Origin: Liolophura sinensis
Taxonomy: Eukaryota > Mollusca > Polyplacophora > Chitonida > Chitonidae
Length of the DNA: 64,000 nucleotides
Assembly: GCF_032854445.1 (NCBI RefSeq)
Contig: NC_088300.1
Span: 17,267,191 to 17,331,190, forward strand
Direction: 5' to 3'
This document shows, piece after piece, positions 1 through 11,715 of the stretch; the stretch's first letter is position 1; the number at the start of each line of letters is the position of its first letter. A model generated the notes under the pieces. That model had not been told where the DNA came from. It did no database searches and saw only the letters and a program-made list of their open reading frames with translations. Made by a program: the position numbers and the translations under genes.

Positions 1-677
1 ACTTACCTCTCAGTAAGTACAGACCTCACGCATGCTTTAAGTGGCAAGATTCCCCCCCCCCCCCACCCAACATTTATTTGAATGAAGAGTTTTTTTAACA
101 TGAAGGTGGGCAGGTATATGGGTGAGGAGCCCAGGGAATGCCATTGCACCTCGCCAGATAGCCTGCGGAAGTTAGACTGTCGACAAAGCGCAGTAGACAA
201 CTCAACCTAAAGACCTTAACAAGTGACATATTTAAACTTGACGGAGGATTTTGTTAATTCCCATGAAAAAATTAAAGATTCATGCATTTTTCTGCATCCA
301 AAGTTGAATCAGCGGTTTATATAGTTTTATAAAGGTTTAAACCCCGTTCTCACTAGCATGTTAGGTACATGAGACATGTGGTATCTCTTTCCTGGGCATC
401 CCTCCGGTTTTCTCCACCCATGAAACTTGAGTAAGGCGTAAAACACCAATCAAACAAATATGCCCGGAGAGAAATTAATTAACCATGTGCACTCCTGTTC
501 TTATACATTCAGATTGACTTTACGCAAATTTCACCGCTCGGCTATAAGAAAAAATTCTTTAGCATGGCATTAAACAACAATCAAATAAATAAGCAAATAA
601 ATCAAATTATGCAGTACACAATTTGGTCTACCAAATTCGGCTTTTCCTTCTAATTGTATACATAATGTGTTTTCCAG
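1..677. other. Upstream flank and intron of cysteine gene D
   Basis: No coding exon is recognisable here. A C13 run sits at 52-64. Degenerate SINE tails lie near 388-460 and 535-600. The signal-peptide exon expected for gene D was not found, so it probably lies before the window. The stretch just before 678 is the 3' end of that intron: TTCCTTCTAAT at 644-654, then a pyrimidine-rich acceptor TTTTCCAG. Confidence 0.5.
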
Positions 678-907
678 CTCCTTGTGGTGAATCCATTCCA
701 CCTCCCACTACGGCATCAATTTTGCCGGGCCTGCCAGCAGCACCAAACCCAGACCCCCGGTGCCGGTGTGAAGACCCTCAAGATTGCGACATGCCCGGGA
801 CCACAGTGGACCCCGTGTGTCCAGCCTGGACGACATGCTGCTGTAGACCCCTGCCCCCAACAGTTCCACCGGCCCCAACGGCTGCTGCAGCCCCAGCACC
901 ACCATAG
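678..907 (+). CDS. Cysteine-tail secreted protein gene D, last exon (5' partial)
   Basis: Family not recognised. This is the 3'-terminal exon of a gene whose first exon appears to be off the window. It opens after acceptor TTTTCCAG with two bases finishing a split codon, then Pro-Cys, exactly as in the paralogous exons at 11081, 21438 and 32664. The body is Pro/Ala-rich and ends in C-x-C-x5-C-x10-C-x5-CCC followed by a short Pro/Ala tail and TAG at 905-907. Cysteine spacing is closest to gene A at 10.7 kb: both have Asp-Pro-x-Cys before the final cysteine cluster. It is on the opposite strand to its three relatives. The upstream intron end looks U2-like, with only a disrupted TTCCTT..AAT. The shared exon phase, Cys position and motif support a real exon; expression and the 5' part are unproven. 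Confidence 0.6.
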
Positions 908-1689
908 TTATCAAAATACAGTGCTAAACTGCTAATATCCTTTCTTTCTATGGGAATCTCTGTCATAGGGAGCAGTCTGTACGAAGGGAAGGAAGCATTA
1001 AATGAGAACAGATTCCAAACACGGTATTCTAGTCCTCTGTACATCGCACTGTCGGTATTCTGGCTTGTCGACGAAATGTTTCATATTTTAACATGGTCCA
1101 TTTACTTAACACCAAGCCTGGATGTAATGCGACACGACTTGTTGGCTTGGGCTGTTGCAGCTACTGTGAATTAAAGTGCCAGTATATGTTCCTCGTAAAT
1201 CGATCCTTGCTCAGACGGTAAACGTAATCTTTGAGGCCGGGCTAAAAACAAAGCCCACGACTCTCCTTAGCAAATTTCTAGATATCTGTACAAACTGGAA
1301 AAGGAATAACTTACCTTTGCCTATCTCTCCAAATATCCTATATTGTAATTTGTCTTTACGTTAACTAAGAATGTGAAAATACAGCAGTATACACTGAAAT
1401 CAAAGCGATTCCCTCAAAAGCTTGAACTGTGAATCATATTTAATCCAACGAAGACGTACCTGTTTGTATGTCAGTCATATTGTTCGAGGATGTGTATAGA
1501 CATTGATTTGTGAGAAATATAGGGAAATATAGTACATATTCTATATAAGTATATGTGTGCATGCAGTGTTATGTCATGATTACATATAGGCCAAAATCGT
1601 TTCATTTCATTTACTGTATATTTCTTTGGATATAAATATGCCAAAACACATATTACTCCTTGCCTTACAAATATGAATCATTATATGTT
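908..1689. other. Intergenic, nothing recognised
   Basis: AT-rich sequence with only short chance reading frames. I see no canonical AATAAA close behind gene D. Confidence 0.5.
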
Positions 1690-2010
1690 TAGCTGTGACA
1701 AGCACCTCCATAAGTGTCAACCGGGTCGGGTCATAACAAAGACTTTAAAAATGGCACTTGCTGCAACCTTGCTTGGGGCTCAGCACAGGGAGGTTAGGGC
1801 AAGGAAACAGGACTGTTTTCGCCGGTCTCAGTATAATGTGAGTGGGTGAGGTGTCATGTCTGGTGTCTTCAACATTATGCTTCAGTGGCGGCAGCACTTA
1901 CGGACTCGCCCTGACACAAGAAAACACAATATATATGCACACGCACCTAATGACTCCTCGTCGACATATGACTGAAAAATTGTTAAGTACGACGTTGACG
2001 ACTTATTTTC
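1690..2010 (+). mobile_element. SINE family 2, degenerate copy
   Basis: Contains GGGTCGGGTCATAACAAAGA and ends in CCTAATGACTCCTCGTCGAC then TAAGTACGACGTTG. It matches the better copy at 27.25-27.57 kb. The tRNA-like head is eroded. Confidence 0.7.
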
Positions 2011-2097
2011 ACCAAGGCCCCACAATCAGTAAGAGCTGGGCAATTTACAAATTCCCTCTCCAGGGCATTGCGCTATAGAACCAGGGTGTGTTTTATG

Positions 2098-2215
2098 GTA
2101 GCCTGGATCACTGGTTGTCATGTTCATAATGCTGCCTGATGTGCGGGACCGCCCTGTCAAAAAGACCTGATGTGCAGGACTGCCCTGCCAAAAACACCTG
2201 ATCTGACATCCCACC
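2098..2215 (+). repeat. ~31-bp tandem repeat, about 3 units
   Basis: Units share CCTGATGTGCGGGACCGCCC and CCTGTCAAAAAG, decaying at the 3' side. Confidence 0.7.
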
Positions 2216-2639
2216 CAGTCAAAGTACAGCGATACCAAAATAGATCAATATTTTACGACTGTCCCTTACTAAGAAGACATTAAAGAACAGGACTGTCTGT
2301 TTTAGTCTTAATCAAGATAGGACTCCCTGAAAACCATGTATGGAACTCTTAGAAATTGGTTCCCCAAACTTCCTAACTTTTTGCTTTCTCTGAGACGCAC
2401 GAGTTGTTACCAAATTATTACATCAGAATGACATAATCGGTTTAAACCGTGTCAACCTTTTCATCATTGACGAAGACAATGTTAAACTGGAGTTGGTGTT
2501 ATTGACCATATAGTATACCTAAATTTGTTTGTTCATCATGATACGTAAGAACTTTTCTCTAAAGCGATGGAGGTCAGTTTTGTGGATGGACAGAACCTAA
2601 GTGCCCGAAATAAGCCATGCACCAAGCAGTGGTATCTAT

Positions 2640-2790
2640 TTTCTTTACTTATTTGATCGGTGTTTTACGCCGTGCTCATGAATATTTCTCTTATATGACA
2701 GCGGCCAACATTATGGCGGGAGGAAAGCAAGCAGCGCCGGGGAAAACCCCACTACCACACGCAGGCTGCTGTCAGACCGTACGAATCTAC
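2640..2790 (-). mobile_element. SINE family 1, fragment (reverse)
   Basis: Reverse-oriented tail half (GTGTTTTACGCCGTGCTCAT, then a GCGGCCAACATTATGGCGGG core). No tRNA-like head remains. Confidence 0.75.
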
Positions 2791-4284
2791 TGGTTGGTTA
2801 CTGATGAACTTTTCTCAAGTATGAAGCGCAGTTATGAATACCACATTGGTGGAATACAAGTAGAAACTCTGACACCACAAACAGCCAATCTATGCTGTAC
2901 GTATTTTAATTATACAGGAGGGTCGTCGATCACTTATTGTCATTAATGCCCAATGTGAGGGCGGGGGAAATTTCTCGGGGAAGGCTGGGTTTGAGCCCTC
3001 ATCTCACGAGAACATATAAATGACATGCATATGGGATATTCTAATATTACACTATTCAATCAAGTTCTTCTGCTGTCGAGCGGGCCATACAGCTGTTTTT
3101 TCACTGAAGTCAAAAAATATTTTGCCTATGGCCCATTGTCTCCATAGCTTTAAGTAGACTTGTGTTTTCTTCACTTATTTTATCTTTCGAGAAACGCTCT
3201 AGTTTGGACGCTTGAAAAATACTGAACTTAGGAAGTGTCGTGCAACCACCGGAAACATTGTTCAGTTCTCTGTTGATTTATCATTTTACAGCGTCATTTT
3301 TGTTCACTTGATAAAAACCATAAAATCATATTTTATTGACATGGGTAAATACTTTGCTAAAAACCGGCTTATTCATTTACTTATTTGTTTACTTATACGT
3401 AGTTTTTAAAGTTTATGGGTGGAAGACAGGAGAGTGTCCGGAGTAAACCTCCACTATTTGGCCAAATATAGTGTACATCGCCAGTATTCAAAGCTATTCT
3501 CACTACAAAATGTATAGTGCTTTCTTAACATGCTTACAGTATAGTGCAGTTGAAGGTGAATATGTTTGTCGCGTACTTTCACGACTTTCTTTTTCCAGGC
3601 ATTGACACTGCCATGATTCAGCCTAAGTTTATCTGCTGGAAGGTTCGAATCCTGCTCTCGTCAGTTCGGTAGCGCCTGTTAGTCAGGAGACCTGTGGTAT
3701 ACCTGTCGAAGACCTTTTCAGCATCAACACATTTTCAATGTCAACAAAATCGTTACAATTGTACGAAAGATATGCAATATTATCAAATATTCATCAAAAA
3801 TGACTTTGCTTTTCATCTCGCTCAAATATTCCTCGGGCTTTCAGCAAGCGAACAGAAGTCTTATTACAAGTGTGAGTATGGTGACAGTATGTACGCCTAT
3901 TGTGTATCGCCACAGTCAACAATTAATTTCCCATTTACTTAAATGTTAACGTTCGGCCTCACAGCACTGACTCTAAATCTGCGAGTCGCGAACGCTCCCG
4001 ACCTGACAAACATTGTCCTCTGAGTCAATTCCAGTCAAATTCCTGATGAGGGTTTAGCGATGAAATTTTTTTAAGAAACTGACAAACAGTTGGCAGTGGT
4101 CAAAATCGCTCAGTCAGAGGGTACTATTGCCTATTGTGCATCTGATATGTCCTGAAAAAAAGCCCAAAGAGCAAAACAAAATATATCTAAAAAAGGAGGG
4201 TACATTCGTTCAGACGGAGAAGCATTCATTTGGGTGTGTAGCATGTAGACCTCTGTAGCAGAGCATGTCAAGCTTCAGTTATTA
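2791..4284. other. Intergenic, nothing recognised
   Basis: No coding or RNA gene is supported. A lone B-box-like GGTTCGAATCC near 3643 has no matching A box or cloverleaf. Confidence 0.45.
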
Positions 4285-4410
4285 GATTGCCCCGGGCTCT
4301 GTCTGGTTACCTGCCATCACAATACTGCTAGCCGCTGTGAAATAAGTGAAATAAGTGAAAAATTCTTGAGTACGACTTAAAACACCATTCAGATAAATAA
4401 ATACATCCGT
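4285..4410 (+). mobile_element. SINE family 1, tail fragment
   Basis: GGGCTCTGTCTGGTTACC through AATTCTTGAGTACGACTTAA and an AATAAATA tail. Confidence 0.65.
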
Positions 4411-4639
4411 TCGCAGGGTTACATTTCGTTGATATGTTTTTTACCCTTTTCCCCAAAGGCAGTTTTACCTGTACTAATACATGTCACAACCAAAGACAAA
4501 ATGTTCACCAGATACGAAACATGTGGATGCACTTACGTGTCAGCCAGTTTGAAAGAAAAAGGTATTACATGAACACATATAGTATAATCAGAACTTGCTT
4601 ATGACTATATACTCAGGTATATATACTTTTTATCACAAT

Positions 4640-4790
4640 ACGTGGTAAGGTCTGTCAGCATCCTGCGGATTGTCGTGGATTTCCCCTGGGCTCTGCCCGG
4701 TTTCCTTCCACCATAATGCTGGCCGCCGTCGTATAAGTGAAATATTCTTGAGTACGGCGTAAAACATCAATCAAATAAATAAAAATAAAT
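4640..4790 (+). mobile_element. SINE family 1, tail fragment
   Basis: Core and tail (CTGGCCGCCGTCGTATAAGT, ATTCTTGAGTACGGCGTAAA) with an AATAAA-rich 3' end. The head is missing. Confidence 0.8.
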
Positions 4791-5386
4791 TTTATCACAA
4801 ACACTGATATTTCGTGTTTATGCAGTTCTCAATTCTTGCATAAATTAGTCATTTGTTAGGTATCCAAGCATCTGGGGTCGATTTTACGAAGCGTTCTTAG
4901 TAACCCTTAGCAAAGAGCACTATGTATCTCTGCAACATACTGGTAGATAAGGGCTTACTTAACTCGGTATGTTTTATCAAACCGCATCCAGAGCTCTAAA
5001 TGCATTTGCAGGCGAGTAGTCTCACGCGTTAAGGATTCCGCATTTGCAACGTAAATAAAGGTTCCACATGCGCATTTCAGGCAACTGGGTCCAAGATTTG
5101 CCTCCAAACTGAGTGAGTGCGTGCTTGCCTCCAAACTGACGAGTAGTGAAGGAGCACTGACTGGGTAATACTGCCATGCAGACAGTTTAGGTTGCTGATG
5201 CACCATAAATTTCTTCACTGTTAGTTTGCACCTAAGATAAAATATATCAGAATTTTGTCTATGTTGGATAAAACTGAAAACATTTTTGCCATTGTTACTT
5301 CCTACCGAACTGGAGGTTACGACAGTAACTCAAGGCTATGAGTTCACTTCCAGCAACCACACCCCAAAAAAGTAGTGGTGATGCGA

Positions 5387-5655
5387 TTTTTTTTTTTTTT
5401 TTTTGATTGGTGTTTTACGCCGTACTCAAGATTATTTCACTTATACGACGGCGGCCAGCATTATGGTGGGTGGAAACCGGGCACAGCCCGGCGGAAACCC
5501 ACGGCCATCCGCAGGTTGCTGGCAGACCTTCCCACGTACGGCCGGAGAGGAAGCCAGCATGAGCTGGTCTTGAACTCACAGCGACGGCATTGGTGAGAGG
5601 CTTCTGGGTCACTACGCTGCGCTAGCGCGCTAACCGACTGAGCCACGGAGGCCCC
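5387..5655 (-). mobile_element. SINE family 1, full-length reverse copy with target duplication
   Basis: Near-complete tRNA-derived SINE on the minus strand. The head GGGGCCTCCGTGGCTCAG (A-box-like) is at 5655, a B-box-like GAGTTCAAG follows, then the conserved core and tail and a poly-A (poly-T on plus). It is flanked by perfect 12-bp duplications GTGGTGATGCGA at 5375-5386 and 5656-5667, the signature of a retrotransposed insertion. Confidence 0.92.
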
Positions 5656-5754
5656 GTGGTGATGCGAGGTTGAGTTTTTGATATGTTGTAGAGAAAAGTG
5701 CAAGCTGCGTGTGGTGGTATAGCATTGTACCAAATGAAAATCAAAGCATATATA

Positions 5755-6016
5755 CTCAGTTGGTTAGCGCGCTAGCGCAGCGTAATGGCCCAGGGACCTC
5801 TCATCAATACGGTTGATGTGATTTCAAGTCCAGCTCATGCTGGCTTCCTCTCCGGACGTACGTGGAAAGGTCAATCAGCAACCTGCGCATGGTCGTGGAT
5901 TTCCCCCGGGCTCTGCCCGGTTTCCTCCCACCAAAATGCTGGCCGCCGTCGTATAAGTGAAATATTCTTGAGTACGACGTAAAACACCAATGAAATAAAT
6001 CAAATAAATAAATACA
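5755..6016 (+). mobile_element. SINE family 1, near full-length forward copy
   Basis: Begins in the A-box region (AGTTGGTTAGCGCGCTAGCG) and runs to the AATAAATAAATA tail. It lies head-to-head with the copy ending at 5655, so the two form an inverted pair. Confidence 0.88.
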
Positions 6017-6039
6017 TAACCTACATAAAAGTAAGGAGT

Positions 6040-6098
6040 ATAACTTAAAGCTCGTGTAACCTACAACTCGTGCAACCTAAAGCTCGTGTAACCTAAAG
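6040..6098 (+). repeat. ~19-bp tandem repeat
   Basis: Three to four units of roughly AAAGCTCGTGTAACCTA. Confidence 0.7.
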
Positions 6099-6751
6099 CC
6101 ACGTACTGCTTCGCCATTCAATCAGCTGGATTTGATTGCGTGGGCATTGACTTAGCCAATTCTAGCTCTTGTCAACATACTGACATTTTGTCTACATTCC
6201 AAAGGACGACGCTGTAGATTACAATTCATTTATCTATTATATTTTAAGTTTTACATGTGACCATCCGTTCTGTCAGTATCTTACAATATCCTAAAGGCGG
6301 ACTGCTGATCAGCCCCGGGGGACTATGTCGTGTCAACAATGTGTTTAAAACATTGAGTCCTTATAGAAAACCCTTCACTCCTGTATTGAGTCATTTTGAG
6401 CTTTGGTAAGAATATTTCACCTTTGACTCATTATGGTCAGAGAGTTGAATGTTAACTTAATCACAAGGCACATAAGACTAGGAGACACCCAGGCCAGTTT
6501 AGGCCATGTGTATTTGTAATCCAGGGCTTCGTTGAAATCTTGTAGGTACAAAATCATAACTGTCCGAGTATAGCTTGCACCACGATGTAAACCCTAAGCA
6601 ATGTCGAACAACGCAGAGACAAAAACCAGTGTGGAGATAACATCCATAACCCGTGTCCAGTGCAAGGGGAATAACTTTACTACGACGGCTCGTGCGCTGA
6701 CTTATAGTGTCTTTGAAGGTTAAATGATTATCGTGCTTCGTCGTGTTCCCT

Positions 6752-6920
6752 CAACTACTTATTTATTTATTTACTTATTAGATTGTTGTTTTACGCCTTA
6801 TATTTGACTTATACGACGGCGGCCAAAATTATGGTGGAAGGAAACCGGACAGAGCCCAGGGGAAACCCACGAACATCAGCAGGTTGCTGAGAGACCTTAC
6901 CATGTATGGCCGGAGAAACG
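6752..6920 (-). mobile_element. SINE family 1, fragment (reverse)
   Basis: TTTATTTATTTACTTATT tail, TTTTACGCCTTATATTTGAC, core through GTATGGCCGGAGAAAC; head lost. Confidence 0.75.
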
Positions 6921-7244
6921 AGCTAATTCTTTCAGTTAGCCAGTAAATATCATGCCACTTTATACTTGATTGCATTTTTTTCGTCGAAGCATGCTTTTTG
7001 ACATAACTTAAAGACAAATATGCACACATATAAAAACATAACTATGCAACTTGTAATGCTACATCTAATCTGATGACGTATATGTTACTAAATTTAGTTT
7101 CATTAGTGAAAAGGTTAAAAATCAGTGGTCTCTAACGAAGAAGCTATGACTTCTATGTCAGAAGCTATGAGTGAATGATAACAGATAAGCAGAACAGCTG
7201 AATAATGATTTGGTCAAACACAGAACTACAAGAGGCTTGTTTAA

Positions 7245-7840
7245 ACGTGGACAAAACATAAAAATGACATAAAGTTCAGATGAAAGATTGAGAAAAGTTA
7301 TTCCGAAATGTGGCCTTCAATATTTTTTCCGATTTTTCCCTAAGCAGGAAAAGACACTTGAAAATAATTTTTGTATGGTAGGTATTTGGGACTACCTTTT
7401 GGTATTTATAGTCTTTGTTTAATAATGTCATAAATGAGGATGTAACAAAGGTTTAATAAATATTTTTGCACTAGAATTTGCTCTTTTCAGTTAACAAATG
7501 TATTAAACCTCAATTTAAACCATATTTATATTTTTAATGTGTTCATAAATATTATCATAATATAGGTTAAATGCATATGCTTCGATATAAACAACAAATT
7601 TACATTCCAATAAATTTATTAGACAAGCATCACATCCTTATTTAGAACATTATTTTGCCACAACTAAAAATACCAAAAGTTGGTCCCAAATATCCACCAT
7701 ACAAAAATATTTTTCAAATACCCTTTTCTCTTGAAAAAAAAAATCCCCCAAAATATAAAAAATCATATTTGCAAATAAGTTTTGAAGCTCTTGCATCTGA
7801 TTTTCGCGTCATTTTTATGTCTTCTCCTTTAAAGGGAAAA
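7245..7840. repeat. Long imperfect inverted repeat (foldback/MITE-like)
   Basis: The left arm, about 7250-7470, reads ACATAAAAATGAC ... TTTTTGTATGGTAGG ... TATTTGGGACTACC. The right arm, about 7612-7835, carries the reverse complement with scattered mismatches, including GGTCCCAAATATCCACCATA. The spacer is about 140 bp. This looks like an aged foldback or palindromic MITE; no coding capacity seen. Confidence 0.7.
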
Positions 7841-10740
7841 CTAATTGAATTGAACTAGTTACCTAAGACGTTTATGACAACATCCAATGTTAAACCTTAA
7901 GCCCTCAGAGGATACGACCAAATTGTTTTTACAGTAGGGTACGCTGTGTGAATGTGTCAGAGCTGTTGTACCTTATGATTTACACCTGTACTTGAAAATG
8001 GAAAAGGGACCTACACGGTATTTTGGTCCAAGCTATTGTCAGCTTAATTAGGTACAACATTATAATTCTTCATATGTGTTGTGGATATCCTCTATGTAAT
8101 ACGAATAAAATTCAGCATAAACAAGATTCAACTGATTACAGGCTTGTAGAAGGGGAACACCATGAGACCCTTAAATGCATCTGCTCCGCCCATGTCAGTT
8201 TTATAGATGGGGAGAAATGGAATACCTGAGGTAAACCACCGATTTTTGGCAAACTAGTGTTTTTACTCCCATGTGTGGTGTACAGAAATGTTCACCACAC
8301 TATGGTCTTCAACCCTTTTCACCAAGGCCCTGTTGAATGAACCCAGGTCTCATGTATCCTAACGATAGAAAGACAAGCATCTTCATCAGTCAGTTATGGC
8401 CAGTATGACTAATAAAACAAATGTATATAAAATATCATAAGATATAGTTATCAGTAGAAGACTCCCCATCTGTAGAATCTGCACCAGGACAGGACAAAAT
8501 TAACCGTGAAACAGTTCCATTTTTATAAATATTATCGGTTATTTTATTTTGTAATAAATTCTGGTTACTAAGAATGTGTTGGCTTTGTGCATGCCTCTAG
8601 TTATACAAGGAAACTAATATCTTATCTCAGTGACTATTTCAAATTGCCTAGTATTTTATTAATTCGTCTCGATTTGGAGGAACAGTATTTGATGGAATAT
8701 GACCAGTAGACCAACAGCTTGCAATTCTTAATTATCTTTAATGCACTTATGTGTTCATAATTGTTTATATTTTATTTTATATTTTTTTAAATCCTTGATG
8801 AGAAAACCGAGATAAGAGAAAGAGAAAACTAAGGTAAAATACAGTAAAAACAGAACTATGGAGTTAATAGCTTTTCTTTCAGCATCGTAATGAATCTAAG
8901 CTTTCCGAAATAATCAATTTACCAGTCTACCGATACACCATGAATTATTTTTCTTTGATGGTAGTGAATTTTTTATAATTGACATCCAAAAAGTATTTCA
9001 GTTACATGATATTTAGCTTGATAAAAAAAGCTAAAACATTCGCCTTCTTTGTGATAGTTCAATCATTTTACCTTTCTGATTTGCTGATTAATAGTTTTCT
9101 CGCTACAGGCGTTTATCATATTGCTTTAACATTGAATTAGACGGCATCTGGACAATTATATAATCTGCTGACTTGCTCGTTTGGGCTGCATTGTCAATGA
9201 CTTCCCAAATGCGTTGTTCATTTAGATATAGTTAAGTTGTCTCCCATTTGACAGTGTACAGCGATAACTACGAGAATGAACGACGTGGACCCTGGCAGAA
9301 ACTGCTTCGAAGTTCTAGTTTTAATTTTAAGCTTTTAAAATTTACATAATAGTTTACTGCTCAAATATGTTCGAGTTTACAGCAAAATCGCTTATATAAG
9401 TTAGATGTAGATATTTTGGCCTATTGTTTGTTTTTAAATCTGACGATCAACATGTGAACTATTGTCTTTCTCATTTACTTAAATAGCTTAGTGTGTATCC
9501 AAAATGATGATAGATAAGGAGCATTTTCATGTATGGCATTTCTACTGTGACACAGAGACCAGCTACTGAAAGAAACACATCTATTATTGTAGGCCTACCA
9601 AAATAGGCGTTAGGCAACACCTTAACTCTGGCTGTCTTCCTCTATAAGTGGCCAAGCAGTAAGTAAATAAGTAAAGAAATCATACAAACTAGGCAAGCGT
9701 GAAAGTGTCACAAGCAAAGATATGTGTATAAAAAGTGCTCACTGGTAATTGAAGCTGTAGCATCACTTGGCTCACAGTCACTGGTGTTACCAGTCTAATA
9801 TCCAAGCGCCTATCTCTGACTAAATCGGCAAGTAGAGACTAAGGAACGCTTTTGCAAAACTTACGGAGATTTTCTCACGCACTTGTGCAAACGAGATGGG
9901 GAGTTGTAGTTTCGTAGTTGTATCTTTTTGGAATGTATGAATATTGTCCTGTGAAGTTTGAAATGTCCAGAGAGACAATACGTTATACTCTACAATACCG
10001 GAGGCAAACGGGCATTCATCATTAGAGAGTAGGTTGGACTGTAAATTGTTTGAAATGTTGCTCAAATTATGCATCGGTGATAATGTAATTTGTATGCAAG
10101 TTTTCGGAATGTTCACCTTTGCTGACGATTTCTTCTTGCGCAGAATGAAAAAAAAAGAATGTCTACGAAATCTCCCAGTATACAACATTCAAGATGAAGG
10201 GAAAGTTTCGCACGAGACCGTTGAGTAGGTCAAAACTTTTTCACTTCCCACGGGAGGGGTGTAAAGAAGGGCAGATAACTCTGTTTCTTTCTTACGCATG
10301 CACACATTGTCTAAAAAAGGCTTTCTTAGTTCGACCGGGTTTCCCGCAGTCGCGAATTCCGTGCTGTATTGTATAAAAAATTCAATTCCACGAGTGTGGC
10401 GTGCAAGACAAAACAAACAAGGAAATAAATACAAAAATACGACGTGTATAATAGGATTTTTTAAAAACATTTTTATTAAAGCTGTGTTCATCATAGATTT
10501 GTACACAGAAAGTGACTGTGTTGTCGGATTATCTACGTGACGCCAAGGTGAGCCAGGAATCGCACCACTCTTCTCTGATCAAGTCTTACGTAATGGACTA
10601 ATAAACACAATCGGACTCAGCGAACAGTCCAGCTACTTATAACGGTGTTTCTTAAATACTCCATGATGTGTCAGTATTGTCCAGTATAAAACGCATGTTG
10701 AAGGTGGCGCTAGATTTCGGACGTGTTGGACAGGCGTTTA
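7841..10740. other. Intergenic; includes likely 3' flank of gene A
   Basis: AT-rich with no supported gene. A minus-strand AATAAA at 10477-10472 lies about 265 bases past the stop of gene A and could be its polyadenylation signal. The 105- and 122-codon frames here (9820-10506, minus) show no family signal or codon character. Confidence 0.45.
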
Positions 10741-11715
10741 TCACCGCTTATGCCAAAACTCACAGGAACAACACAGGCCAAACTGACTGCAAGTAGGATC
10801 GCTAAACATGCCATACATCATACAGGAGCTCTCAAAGTTCTGACAGTAACATGCGGTTAGACCTCCGGCTCCCATCATTGGGAAATCGGGTGCGTCAGGG
10901 ACATCAACCATTGCACCTAACAGAGGGTTAAACATCGGGCTCTGACGCTGTTGTGCGCCCATTTGGTTGTGCCCGCCCGGTTGGCCAGGAGACCCTGGGC
11001 CACCAGCTGGAGACATTCCCCCTGGGGCGCCTCGTCTTCCACCTCCCATGGGTCTTTGCGGTGCCATGGGGTTACAGGGCACTAGTAACTGTTAAGGAAA
11101 TCACTCAAGCACAAATGTTTCAATTAAACACTATATATATATATATATATATATGGTTGTATATTTCTATTTCTCGTATATTTGATTTCAGTTTTTAATG
11201 AAAATAAATTGTGTTGAATTGAAATATATATATACAATTTATTTTCATTAAAAACTGAAATCAAATATACGAGAAATAGAAATATACAACCATGTTAAAT
11301 TAGATCAGTTGGGCATCATTTTTGCGTAAAAGGCTTGTGGTATCATGTTATTCAGCCTGAACCCTATGCCCAACACACACAGAAAAAATATGATCGAAAT
11401 TAACATGTGTAGCTTCTATAGTTCCACACTAAACGATTTGCTTTGTTTCTCAGCATAGTCATCGTGTACGACGGAGGGTCTACTATTTGATCTCCACAAA
11501 TGACTTTGCTAGAACACTAAACGTTTCTTATAGATCTGATTGGCAAGGATACATGCACCAGTCATGGCCCCTAATAAAGTGGGTGATCCGAAACCATGGC
11601 CACCGCCTTGTCTCTGGCTCATTCCAAGGGCCAAGGGCCACATGGCCTGGCAGGAGCTGATGGCCACTAGGACCATCAAGCTGATCGCACACACTCGGCT
11701 AGGCATCCTTGTTCT
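10741..11715 (-). CDS. Cysteine-tail secreted protein gene A (two coding exons, U12-type intron)
   Basis: Family not recognised. Exon 1 starts at 11715 after a U2-like acceptor (TTCCACAG), so a 5'UTR exon lies upstream. ATG is at 11706 and coding runs to 11553. Exon 2 codes 11081-10741. The joined frame is 164 residues. Residues 1-21 form a signal peptide (hydrophobic ISLMVLVAI, likely cut after SCQA). A short Gly/Met linker follows, then after the intron Pro-Cys-Asn, a Gly/Pro/Met/Gln-rich stretch, and residues 129-158 with C-x-C-x6-C-x10-C-x5-CC-x-C; it ends HKR. The 471-nt phase-1 intron has donor GTATCCTTG and branch site TTCCTTAAC (11099-11091), 9 bases before acceptor TACTAG. A U2-style donor GTTTAG at 11522 is also in phase but lacks the U12 match. 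Paralogous to the genes at 21-24 and 32-34 kb. Secretion is well supported; function is unknown (matrix, mucus or defence are guesses). Confidence 0.75.
11082..11552 (-). other. U12-type intron of gene A
   Basis: Donor GTATCCTTG (consensus RTATCCTTT) at 11552, branch site TTCCTTAAC at 11099-11091, and probable branch A about 11 nt before the exon. All three signals fit the minor spliceosome. The intron also holds a 22-nt TA run and a 58-bp-arm palindrome. Confidence 0.75.
11153..11293. repeat. Perfect 58-bp inverted repeat with 25-nt loop
   Basis: Arms 11153-11210 and 11236-11293 are exact reverse complements (ATGGTTGTATATTTCTATTT at one end, its complement at the other). The spacer is AT-rich. 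It lies inside the U12-type intron of gene A. Perfect arms imply recent origin or an assembly fold-back artefact. Confidence 0.95.

Noticed and set aside
3640-3660. Isolated B-box-like GGTTCGAATCC, considered as a tRNA gene
   Set aside because: No A box, acceptor stem or anticodon arm could be drawn. Similar lone B boxes near 36063 and 49340 were also dropped.
9820-10506. 122- and 105-codon minus frames downstream of gene A
   Set aside because: No family resemblance and no splice structure; likely 3' flank of gene A.
11521-11530. GTTTAG at 11522 as the donor of gene A
   Set aside because: In phase but no match to the GTATCCTTT donors of genes B and C, whereas GTATCCTTG at 11552 is, and the branch site is U12-type.
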